Source: Ruminococcus flavefaciens ND2009 (lineage in GTDB: Bacteria; Bacillota; Clostridia; Oscillospirales; Ruminococcaceae). From it: DNA of 64,000 nt. The notes beneath the pieces are model-generated. The model did no database searches, was not told the DNA's origin, and saw only the letters and a list, made by a program, of their open reading frames with translations. Every line of letters starts with the position of its first letter. Positions within the stretch are counted from its first letter, which is position 1. The position numbers and the translations under genes were made by a program. The DNA lies in the NCBI RefSeq assembly GCF_000621785.1, contig NZ_JHXI01000007.1:62001-126000 (forward strand), read 5' to 3'. Positions 32,828 through 41,121 of the stretch are shown here, in pieces.

Positions 32828-34390
32828 ATGAAGATCAAAAAGAACATTATTGCTGCTGTTATGGCTATGGGTGTTGCTGCAAGTATATCAGGAGGAACAG
32901 CCGCTCAGTATTTTTCTGCTCCCGTATTAACAGTATCCGCAGCATCAAGCGTTGCTGATTTTGAAGGCAGTTATACCGTGCCTGTTTCTCTCTACAATTA
33001 TACTGAGAGCAAGGCGTCTATGGGTAATCCTGCAATGAAGCAGGTCGGTGAACTTGTAATTGATAAGAATGGAAACGCATCTGTTATCCTTGAATTCCAG
33101 AGAATGACATACGGCGACGGAGAAGGCTATCTCGGACATTTTTATAAGTGTAAGGAGATCACACAGACAGGATTCATGGGAGTTCCTGTAAAGGCAGATG
33201 TAGAAGAAGCGGCAGTTGTTGATGAGTATACAGGAATATATGATACATTCAATGATCCTACCAGCAAAAACGCAGACAGTAATGTTGCAGGAAAATGGTA
33301 TCCTCAGAAGGTTTCTGTTCCTGTTGATGTAACGGTAGATGAAAGCGGTAACATCACAGGTGTTGACGGATATCTTGCAAGGTTCTATACAGGCAGCGAA
33401 AGCAACTATAATAACCTTTGCAAGCAGGTGCTTTGTCAGGTTTATGTTCCTATTATGGAATCGATTGGTACTACATCTGGCGGCGGTACAAAGTTTGTGG
33501 GCCTTCTTATTGATTGGGATAATGTCCGGAAGAAGGAGTCAGAGCTGACAGGAACAAGTGCAAGTATCAAGGGTGATATTACACTGAATAATTACATTGA
33601 TCTCAGCAGCAATGTTACTTCCGACAGTGGAGCAAAGATCGTTTCTAAGATCGACGGCAAAACAGTATCCGAAGTAAAGGTAAAGGATCAGACTGCAACA
33701 GCAAACGGATATGAGATACCTGTTGAGGTAGCTGCAAAGGATATGACTTCTGAGATAACAGTTGAAGTTCAGCTCGGAAACGGCACAGTGGTCGATACAT
33801 ATTCTGTATCTGCTGTTGACTATGCAATGGAAATTGCATATGGCGAAGGCTATACCGATAAACAGAAGGCACTTGCAAAGGCTATGCTCAACTATGGCGG
33901 ATACGCACAGGAGTTCTTTGGCGTTAATACAGATAAGCTGGCAAACGCAAACCTTGCTGATTCTGATAAGTCACTTTCATCTGTAACTGCAAGCACACTT
34001 TCAGGTTATAATTTCTCCAAGTCGGGAAGCGTAAGCGGTATTTCATATAAGGGATCATCACTTAGTCTCGCTTCAAAGACAGAGATCAAGCACTATTTTT
34101 CTCTTACAGGAACAAATGATATCAGCAAGTACAAATTCACAGTAAACGGAACAAATGTAACCCCAACCATGAGCAGCCAGGGCTATTATGTAACAGTTCC
34201 TAAGATCAATGCAGCAAATCTTGGAGATAGATATACAGTTACAGTTTCAAATGGCTCAAATACATTCACTCTGAAATATGGTGCAATGGATTATTGTAAT
34301 ATCGCACAGACTAAGAGTTCAAATGAAGCACTGCATAATGTGTCAAAGGCTTTATATCTCTTCTATAAGGCAGCAGAAGCTAATAAGTAA
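32828..34390 (+). CDS. Secreted NEAT-domain protein
   Basis: 520 residues. The signal peptide ends near TVSAAS. One NEAT domain (about 47-240) shows KASMGNPAMKQVGELVIDKN at the heme-lip helix and VYVPIMESI near its end, where GGGTKF stands in the place of the usual YxxxY. The C-terminal 250 residues match the end of the 29373 protein (MLNYGGYAQEFFG, YKGSSLSLASKTEIKHYF, KALYLFYKAAEA); this domain is common in surface proteins of Clostridia but of unknown role. No membrane anchor or sorting signal. It may hand heme from the large protein to the wall-bound ones. Confidence 0.75.
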   Translation: MKIKKNIIAAVMAMGVAASISGGTAAQYFSAPVLTVSAASSVADFEGSYTVPVSLYNYTESKASMGNPAMKQVGELVIDKNGNASVILEFQRMTYGDGEGYLGHFYKCKEITQTGFMGVPVKADVEEAAVVDEYTGIYDTFNDPTSKNADSNVAGKWYPQKVSVPVDVTVDESGNITGVDGYLARFYTGSESNYNNLCKQVLCQVYVPIMESIGTTSGGGTKFVGLLIDWDNVRKKESELTGTSASIKGDITLNNYIDLSSNVTSDSGAKIVSKIDGKTVSEVKVKDQTATANGYEIPVEVAAKDMTSEITVEVQLGNGTVVDTYSVSAVDYAMEIAYGEGYTDKQKALAKAMLNYGGYAQEFFGVNTDKLANANLADSDKSLSSVTASTLSGYNFSKSGSVSGISYKGSSLSLASKTEIKHYFSLTGTNDISKYKFTVNGTNVTPTMSSQGYYVTVPKINAANLGDRYTVTVSNGSNTFTLKYGAMDYCNIAQTKSSNEALHNVSKALYLFYKAAEANK

Positions 34391-34437
34391 AACTTCTTCA
34401 TTAAATGAGAAAATCTCTCACTTCGGGCTGATGCTCG

Positions 34438-34471
34438 GAGCGAGGCCGCAAGATCTCTTGCGGTCTTGCTC
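34438..34471. repeat. Long hairpin between NEAT and lipoprotein genes
   Basis: GAGCGAGGCCGCAAG (34438-34452) pairs with CTTGCGGTCTTGCTC (34457-34471) through 15 bp including two G-T pairs, with a 4-base loop. No T-run follows. It may act as an RNA-processing or stability element, or a weak terminator. Confidence 0.7.
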
Positions 34472-34507
34472 GAATCATCAGAAATAATAAAATATCGGAG
34501 GCCAAAT

Positions 34508-34981
34508 ATGGAAAAGAAATATATTGGGATCATAGCAATAGCAGTTCTGACAATTCTTTCAGGCTGCACAAATGGTTCCGGAAAAGACGAAAGCTCGTCA
34601 CAGAAAGGAAGTATATCATCGTCTGTTATACAAACAGATGCAACTACTTCAGTTACAAGCTCTTATGAAACCACAACAACTACATCAGCATCAGATAACA
34701 AAAAAACTACCGCAAATAAAACAGAAACGGAAGATAATGGTACAGTTACTACAGCAGCTAAAGACAATAATCCTGATCATGAAAGTGATACATTAGAAAG
34801 CAATATCAATGATAATTCCGTTCCAGACGAGGAACAGGAGGAAATTTTTGTGTATGAAGAAGATGTACCCGAAGTGATCATACCAGATAATGGAACAAAT
34901 AACAACGATGCAGATGAAAGCATTGAAATAGTTGAGGATGAAGTGGTGGAGCTGCCTTTTGTTCCTGCAAAAAAGAATTGA
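34508..34981 (+). CDS. Lipoprotein with low-complexity body and peptide-like C-terminus
   Basis: 157 residues from the ATG at 34508 (GGAGG 8 bases before). The lipobox is LSGC, followed by a Ser/Thr-rich region and a very acidic region without evident fold. The C-terminus is EDEVVELPFVPAKKN, strikingly like the end of peptide A2 (DNVIELPFIKAGSEE). It directly precedes the HprK-like kinase gene. It may be a surface-tethered substrate, carrier or receptor for the same modification system; the similarity of the ends is seen, the role is inference. Confidence 0.6.
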   Translation: MEKKYIGIIAIAVLTILSGCTNGSGKDESSSQKGSISSSVIQTDATTSVTSSYETTTTTSASDNKKTTANKTETEDNGTVTTAAKDNNPDHESDTLESNINDNSVPDEEQEEIFVYEEDVPEVIIPDNGTNNNDADESIEIVEDEVVELPFVPAKKN

Positions 34982-34990
34982 GGTAATGTC

Positions 34991-35734
34991 ATGATAATAC
35001 GATCATATCGTATAGCTGATACTGTATTTTCAGTGGATTCTATACATAATGAGGTGCATGAGCTGTGCAGGGATTATCAATGTAATGAGCCAGCAGAATT
35101 TACTATAACGATCAATCAGCAAGATATAGAATACGAACGTGAGCGTTCAATCAAAACAAATATTAAAGAAGGAAATCCCGTCAAAAACTATTCTGACAGC
35201 TATCTTGAGACACTGGCAGTCTACAGGAAACTGTGCGAAATACTGATAGATAGGGATATTCTGTTATTTCACGGTTCAGTCATTGCTGTTGACGGTATAG
35301 CCTTCCTTTTTACTGCTAAAAGCGGAACAGGAAAATCCACGCACACAAGGCTGTGGCGTGAGTATTTCGGTGAACGTGCTGTCATGATAAATGATGATAA
35401 GCCACTTTTGAAAATTACTGACAGCGACGTGACTGTCTATGGCACTCCATATGACGGAAAACACCGTATCAGTACCAATACTTCTGCTCCACTGAAAGCG
35501 ATATGCTGGCTGAATCGGGGAGAAACAAACTCTATAAAGGAGATTTCCAAATCTGAGGCATACCCAATATTGATGCAGCAGACTCACAGACCTGTCGGAG
35601 TTTCAAAAATGGAGAAAATATTTGAACTGCTCGACAAAATGTGTACGTCAATAAAGCTGTATAAGCTTTATTGTAATATAACACCTGATGCTGTAGCAAC
35701 AGCATTTAATGAAATGAATAGGGAGAATCTATAA
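34991..35734 (+). CDS. HprK-like (lasso-peptide-type) peptide kinase
   Basis: 247 residues. The block LLFHGSVIAVDGIAFLFTAK, the P-loop SGTGKSTHTRLW (about 108-120) and NDDKPLL are the hallmark of HprK/PEPCK-fold kinases that modify peptide precursors, known from PadeK/ThcoK-type lasso clusters, where the C-terminal Ser is phosphorylated. The usual HPr kinase hexamer domain is absent. Its stop overlaps the start of peptide A2 by one base (TAATG), tying kinase to peptide. Peptide A2 has a Ser in its last three residues (GSEE) and both peptides have TTSD, all possible targets. Confidence 0.75.
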   Translation: MIIRSYRIADTVFSVDSIHNEVHELCRDYQCNEPAEFTITINQQDIEYERERSIKTNIKEGNPVKNYSDSYLETLAVYRKLCEILIDRDILLFHGSVIAVDGIAFLFTAKSGTGKSTHTRLWREYFGERAVMINDDKPLLKITDSDVTVYGTPYDGKHRISTNTSAPLKAICWLNRGETNSIKEISKSEAYPILMQQTHRPVGVSKMEKIFELLDKMCTSIKLYKLYCNITPDAVATAFNEMNRENL

Positions 35735-35853
35735 TGAAAGAAAAGTATATCAAACCTGAATCAGAAGTAATTATTTTTGAATGCGAAGATGTTATCACAA
35801 CCAGTGATAATGTTATAGAATTACCCTTTATAAAAGCCGGCTCGGAGGAATAA
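35734..35853 (+). CDS. Small precursor-like peptide A2 (EDVITTSD leader, ELPF core region)
   Basis: 39 residues between the kinase and PqqD genes. The front (MKEKYIKPESEVIIFECEDV, then ITTSD) matches peptide A1 almost residue by residue; after TTSD it continues NVIELPFIKAGSEE, longer than A1 and similar to the end of the adjacent lipoprotein. One Cys (residue 17) lies in the presumed leader. Coding is supported by the one-base overlap upstream and the 2-base gap to the next start. A PqqD-like protein directly downstream would bind its leader. The final product is unknown. Confidence 0.8.
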   Translation: MKEKYIKPESEVIIFECEDVITTSDNVIELPFIKAGSEE

Positions 35854-35855
35854 CA

Positions 35856-36113
35856 ATGAAACTGAAAAAAGAATTTATTACCCATATGGACGGCGACCAG
35901 CAGATGATGGTCGATACTTCTGCAAAATTCAGCGGACTTCTTCGCAGCAATAAGACTGCGGCAGAGATCATCGAAATGCTGAAAACAGATACCACAGAGG
36001 AAAAGATCGTGGCAGCGATGCAGAAGAAGTACGATGTTCCGGAAGCGACTCTGAAAGCAGATGTTCATAAGATCATTGAAACTCTGAAAAGTGTCGGTGC
36101 GATCATTGGGTAA
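35856..36113 (+). CDS. PqqD-like peptide recognition protein
   Basis: 85 residues with the PqqD/RRE plan: a beta front (HMDGDQQMMVDT), then NKTAAEIIEML, a helix and the final KIIETLKSVGAI. Such proteins bind leader peptides and present them to modifying enzymes. In lasso clusters the same domain is called B1. Tight gap to peptide A2 and to the peptidase gene. Confidence 0.8.
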   Translation: MKLKKEFITHMDGDQQMMVDTSAKFSGLLRSNKTAAEIIEMLKTDTTEEKIVAAMQKKYDVPEATLKADVHKIIETLKSVGAIIG

Positions 36114-36117
36114 TACA

Positions 36118-36543
36118 ATGACCTATGAAGCATTTTTAGAGCTTTATGGCACACTGACTTATCGGAACACAGGAACCAGTATGCTTCCTATGCTCAAACA
36201 AGGACGTGATTCCTTTACTGTAAAAAAGAAAACCACTCAGCGGTGCAGGAAGTATGATGTGATACTTTATCGCCGCCCGCCGGACAGCTATGTCCTGCAT
36301 CGAGTGATTGCTGTAAGAGAGCATGATTATGTCGTGCTTGGCGATAACTGCATCAATAAAGAGTATGTAAAGGACAGCGACATTATCGGTATCATGACTG
36401 AGTTTACCCATAATGGGAAGGAATACCGTGTAACAGATAAGCAGTATCAGAAATATGTGCGATTCTGGTGCAAAACCGCCAATTTACGCATTTTCTGCAA
36501 AAAAGTAAAGCTGCGGGCAAAGAGGATGATCCATGCAAAATAG
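36118..36543 (+). CDS. S26-type signal peptidase-like protease
   Basis: 141 residues from the ATG at 36118; an upstream in-frame GTG lies within the PqqD gene. It has Ser in GTSMLPMLKQG (about 21) and VLHRVIAV (His about 61) followed by VLGDNC, the Ser-His arrangement of ER/SipW-type S26 peptidases, without a clear N-terminal membrane helix. In its context it is probably the leader-removing protease of the peptide system, taking the place of the transglutaminase-like B2 of lasso clusters. It overlaps the exporter gene by 11 bases. Confidence 0.75.
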   Translation: MTYEAFLELYGTLTYRNTGTSMLPMLKQGRDSFTVKKKTTQRCRKYDVILYRRPPDSYVLHRVIAVREHDYVVLGDNCINKEYVKDSDIIGIMTEFTHNGKEYRVTDKQYQKYVRFWCKTANLRIFCKKVKLRAKRMIHAK

Positions 36544-38209
36544 TATACTGAAATGGCTATCCTCTGTAACAGGCAAATATAAGCTGCACATTATATTGCT
36601 TGCGATACTGCAAGGCATATTAGGCGGCAGCAGTGTCCTGTATGCGATGCTCCTGCGTAATACCATAGACAGTGCCGCTGTGAGGAACAAAGCCGGTTTC
36701 TGGCTGAATCTTTGGCTTGTGATCGGACTTGTTGCCGCACAGATCTTACTTCGTGCTGTTGTACGCTGGCTGGAAGAATCCTCCCGGTCTGCGATAGAAA
36801 ACATCTATAAGTCCAGATTGTTTGAGGTGCTGCTGAAAAAGGACTATGCCGCTGTCACGGACACACATTCAGGTGAATGGCTCAACCGTCTGACCTCGGA
36901 TACGCAGGTCACGGCAAACGGAATGATCGAAATACTGCCCGGTATTCTTGGTATGGCTGTGAAAATGATCGGCGCACTTGTCATGCTGCTTATCATTGAG
37001 CCGAAATTCCTGTATGTTCTTATTCCCGGCGGTGCAGCTCTGATCGTACTGACCTACGCATTCCGCAGAGTGCTGAAACGGCTGCACAAAGCCATTCAGG
37101 AGAATGACGGCAGTCTGCGTGTGTTTTTGCAGGAAAGGCTTGGAAGTCTGATGATCGTCCGAACCTTTTCGGCAGAAAAGCAAAGTGTAGTTCAGGCAAA
37201 TGAAAAAATGGCAGATCACCGTAGAGCAAGACTAAAGCGGAATCATTTTTCAAATGTGTGCAATATCGGCTTTTCGGCGGCAATGAACGGAATGTATCTG
37301 CTCGGACTTGGCTATTGCGGTTTGGGCATCATAGGCGGAACAGTCAGCTATGGTACTCTGACAGCAGTATTACAGCTTATATCGCAGATACAATCCCCTT
37401 TTGCCAATATCACGGGTTATCTGCCAAAATTCTATGCAATGACCGCAAGTGCGGAGCGCTTGCGTGAAGCTGAACAATTTGCAGATGACTGCACCGCAGA
37501 GCCAAAGTCAAAAGATGAAATACAGCATTTTTATGATACTGATTTCGCAGGGATCTCCTTGAAAAATATTTGTTTCAGATACAAAAGCAATGACCGTGAA
37601 AGCGTATTGCATAACTTGGATCTGGATATTCAGAAAGGTCAGTATATCGCCTTTTCAGGACATTCAGGATGCGGTAAATCAACGGTACTGAAACTGATGA
37701 TGTGTCTATATCACTCAGACAGCGGAGAGATGCTGCTGAAAAAAGCAGACGGCACAGCAATTCCGCTGACAAGTCAGTGGCACAGGCTGTTCGCCTATGT
37801 GCCGCAGGGAAATCAGCTCATGTCGGGAACGATCAGAGAAGTCATTGCGTTCGGTGATACAGAGCGAATGCACGACACAGACGGAATCAACCGGGCATTG
37901 CAGATCTCCTGTGCAGATGATTTTGTGCAGGAATTGGAGAGCGGTGTTGACACTGTTCTCGGTGAGCGTGGTACAGGTCTTTCAGAGGGACAGATGCAGC
38001 GTATTGCGATCGCAAGGGCTATATTCTCGGATAATCCGATCTTACTGCTTGACGAAGCAACAAGCTCTCTTGACGAAAACACCGAAAAGAGGCTGCTTGA
38101 AAATATACGGAAAATGACAGATAAAACTGTCGTTATCATCACGCACAGACCTGCTGCGCTTGAGATATGTGACAGTGTGATTAATTTTGAAAGAGATGAT
38201 ATGTATTGA
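36533..38209 (+). CDS. ABC exporter (fused TM and ATPase) of the peptide system
   Basis: 558 residues, with about six membrane segments then a nucleotide-binding domain: Walker A GHSGCGKSTVLK, signature LSEGQMQRIAIARA, Walker B PILLLDEATSS and switch His in VVIITHRPA. It lacks a C39 peptidase domain, so cleavage must come from the S26 protease next to it. It likely exports the modified peptide. Its stop overlaps the TTG start of the nucleotidyltransferase gene. Confidence 0.85.
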   Translation: MQNSILKWLSSVTGKYKLHIILLAILQGILGGSSVLYAMLLRNTIDSAAVRNKAGFWLNLWLVIGLVAAQILLRAVVRWLEESSRSAIENIYKSRLFEVLLKKDYAAVTDTHSGEWLNRLTSDTQVTANGMIEILPGILGMAVKMIGALVMLLIIEPKFLYVLIPGGAALIVLTYAFRRVLKRLHKAIQENDGSLRVFLQERLGSLMIVRTFSAEKQSVVQANEKMADHRRARLKRNHFSNVCNIGFSAAMNGMYLLGLGYCGLGIIGGTVSYGTLTAVLQLISQIQSPFANITGYLPKFYAMTASAERLREAEQFADDCTAEPKSKDEIQHFYDTDFAGISLKNICFRYKSNDRESVLHNLDLDIQKGQYIAFSGHSGCGKSTVLKLMMCLYHSDSGEMLLKKADGTAIPLTSQWHRLFAYVPQGNQLMSGTIREVIAFGDTERMHDTDGINRALQISCADDFVQELESGVDTVLGERGTGLSEGQMQRIAIARAIFSDNPILLLDEATSSLDENTEKRLLENIRKMTDKTVVIITHRPAALEICDSVINFERDDMY

Positions 38210-39336
38210 CAGATAGTTTCAAAAAAGCGGGATATGATATGTTCTATCTTTGCCGCTGTGTACTGCTTGGCGGTAAAGCAAAACCGTCAAAGATAGAAAC
38301 TTTCGATCTCGACGCAATATATGAGATGTGTCAGCATAACAGTCTGACTGCTATGGTTTGTGAAGCATTACAGCAATCCGGCATTGAAGTCGATCAAAAA
38401 TGGAAAGATGCATATGCTAAATCCTTGCGGAAGAATATGCTGCTTGATGCGGAACGAAGTAAGATCTTTGATATGCTTGATAAAAACAAGATATGGCATA
38501 TTGCGTTGAAGGGTGTCCATATGAAGAATTTTTATCCTTCAATGGGAATGAGGCAAATGGCAGACAATGACATTCTATATGACAGCAGCCGTCAAAATGA
38601 TGTTACCAGTATATTTACAGAACTTGGTTATAAAGCAGACAGCATTGGTAAGTCACATCATGATGTGTATTTTAAGGAACCAATATATAATTTTGAGATG
38701 CATACATCTCTTATGGGAAAATATTCCGAGATGTACGACTATTATAGGAATATAAAGGACAAGCTCCTTCCCGTTGACGGAAAAACGTATGAGTACCGTT
38801 TTAAAGACGAGGATTTCTATATCTACATGACCGCCCATGCTTTCAAGCATTACAGCGGCGGGGGAACAGGATTGCGTACACTGATAGATTATTATGTATA
38901 TCTTAATAAAAAAGAAAGGGATCTCGATTGGGTATATGTACACAAGGAGTGTGAGAAACTGAAAATATCTGATTTTGAGAAGGATATGCGTACTCTGTCA
39001 GCTCATGCATTTAAACGTGATCTATGCCTTACAGATAATGAATGGGATCTGCTCAGATATTTGTTGTTTTCAGGTACTTATGGTACTTTGGAAAACAGCA
39101 TTAAACATAAGGCTGAAACTATTGGTGCTGACAGTAAGTTAAAATATATGTTAGTGCGTATTTTCCCTAATAAAGCATGGCTTGAAAAATATGAACCGAT
39201 AGTCGCTGAATATCCTGTATTATATCCTTTTTATCTTATTCGGAGAGTGTACAGGTTAATATTCATTACACGCAAAGCAAGGCTGAAAGAGTTCAGAGCG
39301 TGGAAAGAAATGAATAATAAAAGTTTTAATAACTGA
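38206..39336 (+). CDS. Nucleotidyltransferase-family protein (NTP_transf_5-like)
   Basis: 376 residues from the TTG at 38206, overlapping the ABC stop (TTGA). WHIALKGVHMKNFYPSMGMR followed by MADNDILYD is the catalytic pattern of this nucleotidyltransferase family (Lys/Gly, then D-x-D), with FEMHTSL further on. Members occur in Firmicutes lasso-peptide clusters with the kinase and PqqD protein and may add a nucleotide to the peptide. The chemistry here is unproven. It closes the peptide gene set; a NEAT gene follows after 12 bases, in the same operon. Confidence 0.75.
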   Translation: MTDSFKKAGYDMFYLCRCVLLGGKAKPSKIETFDLDAIYEMCQHNSLTAMVCEALQQSGIEVDQKWKDAYAKSLRKNMLLDAERSKIFDMLDKNKIWHIALKGVHMKNFYPSMGMRQMADNDILYDSSRQNDVTSIFTELGYKADSIGKSHHDVYFKEPIYNFEMHTSLMGKYSEMYDYYRNIKDKLLPVDGKTYEYRFKDEDFYIYMTAHAFKHYSGGGTGLRTLIDYYVYLNKKERDLDWVYVHKECEKLKISDFEKDMRTLSAHAFKRDLCLTDNEWDLLRYLLFSGTYGTLENSIKHKAETIGADSKLKYMLVRIFPNKAWLEKYEPIVAEYPVLYPFYLIRRVYRLIFITRKARLKEFRAWKEMNNKSFNN

Positions 39337-39348
39337 AAGGATAAAGAT

Positions 39349-41121
39349 ATGAAAGTAAAAACAAGAAGAACAGTCGCCGCTGCAATTGCAGCATTTATGC
39401 TGACAGCAGGATACGCAGGCATAATTGATAAGCAGCCATATAATACTGCATCGATCATTGCATCTGCTGCCGAATCGGAAGCAGGAACATATTCGGTAAA
39501 AATGACACTTATGCAGTTCCATAGTGATGAAGTGTCCATGGGAAATGCGTCTATGGATCCAACTGCTCATATCGTAGTTAAAGAAGATGGAACAGCAGAA
39601 TTACAGATAGATATGCATTCCATGACATATATGGATAAGCAGGGCTACCTTGGCTGGATGAAGAAAGTCACAGAGATCATAAAGGCAAATATGTTCCAGT
39701 ATCCTCTGGAAGTGACTACTGTAGATGCTTCATCAATAGAAGAATACACGGATGTTTATGATGATTTCAACAATCCCGACAGTAAATATGCTGACAGCAA
39801 TGTTGTAAATAAATGGTACCCGAAAAAGTTGTCACTTCCTATCGACTTTTCAAACCGTGAAGATGAGATACTTGTCCAGGTATATGTGCCTGTTATGGAA
39901 AGTATAATGGCAGGTGGCGGAACAAAGTTTGCTGTTATTGATCTGGATTGGGATACGTTAAAAAAGGAATCCTCTGAAAAAACACCACCAACAACTACTA
40001 CCGCTACAACTGAAAATGTTACAACGACAACTACAGTCTCTGTATCTTCAACAACCACCACAACCACTACTACAACAGCAGCGGTAACAACTACAACTTC
40101 TGCACAGCCTGTCACACCTTCAAAATATGACAAGGACAACCTTGCTGACGGAAAGTATGAGCTGCAAGCTGAAATGATAAAGGTTGATCGTGCAGATTAT
40201 TCAATGTCCAACAACGGCATCAACCACACAGTACAGCTTGAAGTAAAGGACGGCGAATACTTTGTGACAATGCAGTTCAAGGGACTTGCTATGTATAACC
40301 AGTTCGGATACCTCAAAGACCTGTACTACTATAACAAAGGATATACGTACAACCAGTTCGGAAAACCGATGGGAGATGTAACCAAGGCAGAAGTCGTATC
40401 GAGATACGATGTTGTAGATCAGTATAACGATGCAAATAATCTTTACCCTCAGCTTGTCAGATTTCCATTGGTAGACAAAGCGAGTGAGGAGTATGTGCCG
40501 CTTCAGGTTTTCGTACCGATCATGGAGGCTATCGCAGACGGCACAGGAACGCAGAGTGTTCTGATGAAGCTGGACTGGTCTACTCTTACGAAAACAGAAG
40601 AACCCTTCCAGATCGAGGAACAGGAGGAACAGTCCAAAGCATTCGACTATACTGATTCTGCAACAGGCGTAAAGCTCCATGCAGATCAGGGCGTTCTGCC
40701 AAACGATGCTTCTGCAACAGTATCCGCAGTTACAAGCGGCGCAGATTTCGATACCGCCAAATCAAATCTTTCCAATTTCAAAGTATACAGCGTTTCTGTA
40801 TCATCTGACCTGAACGGAAAGATGCAGATATCACTGCCAATTCCAAGCAATGTAACAGATCCGCTTGTATACCGTATCGCAGACGGCAAAAAGACAAAGA
40901 TCAACGGCACTGCTGAGAACGGAATGTTCGCATTCTCAGTAAAGGAAACAGGTACTTTTGCTATAGGCTCCAAGCCTGACGGAACTACAAGCAATAAAAA
41001 CAGCGGAAATTCTTCCAAGACAAGCAGCCCTCAGACCGGAGATGCAGGTGTCGGAACAGTTGCAGCCGGACTGACAGTCGCAGCAGCGGCAGCTTTTACA
41101 TCAAGGAGGAAGCGTAAGTGA
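39349..41121 (+). CDS. Wall-anchored surface protein with two NEAT domains
   Basis: 590 residues. Signal peptide (about 1-43), NEAT 1 (about 45-205, DEVSMGNASMDPTAHIV), a Thr-rich spacer, NEAT 2 (about 262-420, ADYSMSNNGINHTVQL, then LQVFVPIMEAI), an Ig-like domain (about 435-545) and a C-terminal sorting signal SPQTG, membrane helix and RRKRK. SPQTG is the kind of signal read by class B-like sortases of Clostridia. Both NEAT domains lack the YxxxY heme-iron motif at the expected place (GGGTKF and GTGTQS instead). It should pass heme from secreted NEAT proteins to the Shp-like protein encoded next. Confidence 0.85.
   Translation: MKVKTRRTVAAAIAAFMLTAGYAGIIDKQPYNTASIIASAAESEAGTYSVKMTLMQFHSDEVSMGNASMDPTAHIVVKEDGTAELQIDMHSMTYMDKQGYLGWMKKVTEIIKANMFQYPLEVTTVDASSIEEYTDVYDDFNNPDSKYADSNVVNKWYPKKLSLPIDFSNREDEILVQVYVPVMESIMAGGGTKFAVIDLDWDTLKKESSEKTPPTTTTATTENVTTTTTVSVSSTTTTTTTTTAAVTTTTSAQPVTPSKYDKDNLADGKYELQAEMIKVDRADYSMSNNGINHTVQLEVKDGEYFVTMQFKGLAMYNQFGYLKDLYYYNKGYTYNQFGKPMGDVTKAEVVSRYDVVDQYNDANNLYPQLVRFPLVDKASEEYVPLQVFVPIMEAIADGTGTQSVLMKLDWSTLTKTEEPFQIEEQEEQSKAFDYTDSATGVKLHADQGVLPNDASATVSAVTSGADFDTAKSNLSNFKVYSVSVSSDLNGKMQISLPIPSNVTDPLVYRIADGKKTKINGTAENGMFAFSVKETGTFAIGSKPDGTTSNKNSGNSSKTSSPQTGDAGVGTVAAGLTVAAAAAFTSRRKRK

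Noticed and set aside
32631..32831. 66-residue open frame between peptide A1 and the NEAT gene
   Set aside because: It begins within the terminator stem and has no ribosome site or recognisable protein pattern.
34991..39336. Complete lasso-peptide cluster
   Set aside because: No Asn-synthetase-like cyclase and no transglutaminase-like B2 protease in the neighbourhood, and the peptides lack an obvious ring-forming Gly/Cys/Ser plus acidic pattern after a Thr at leader position -2.
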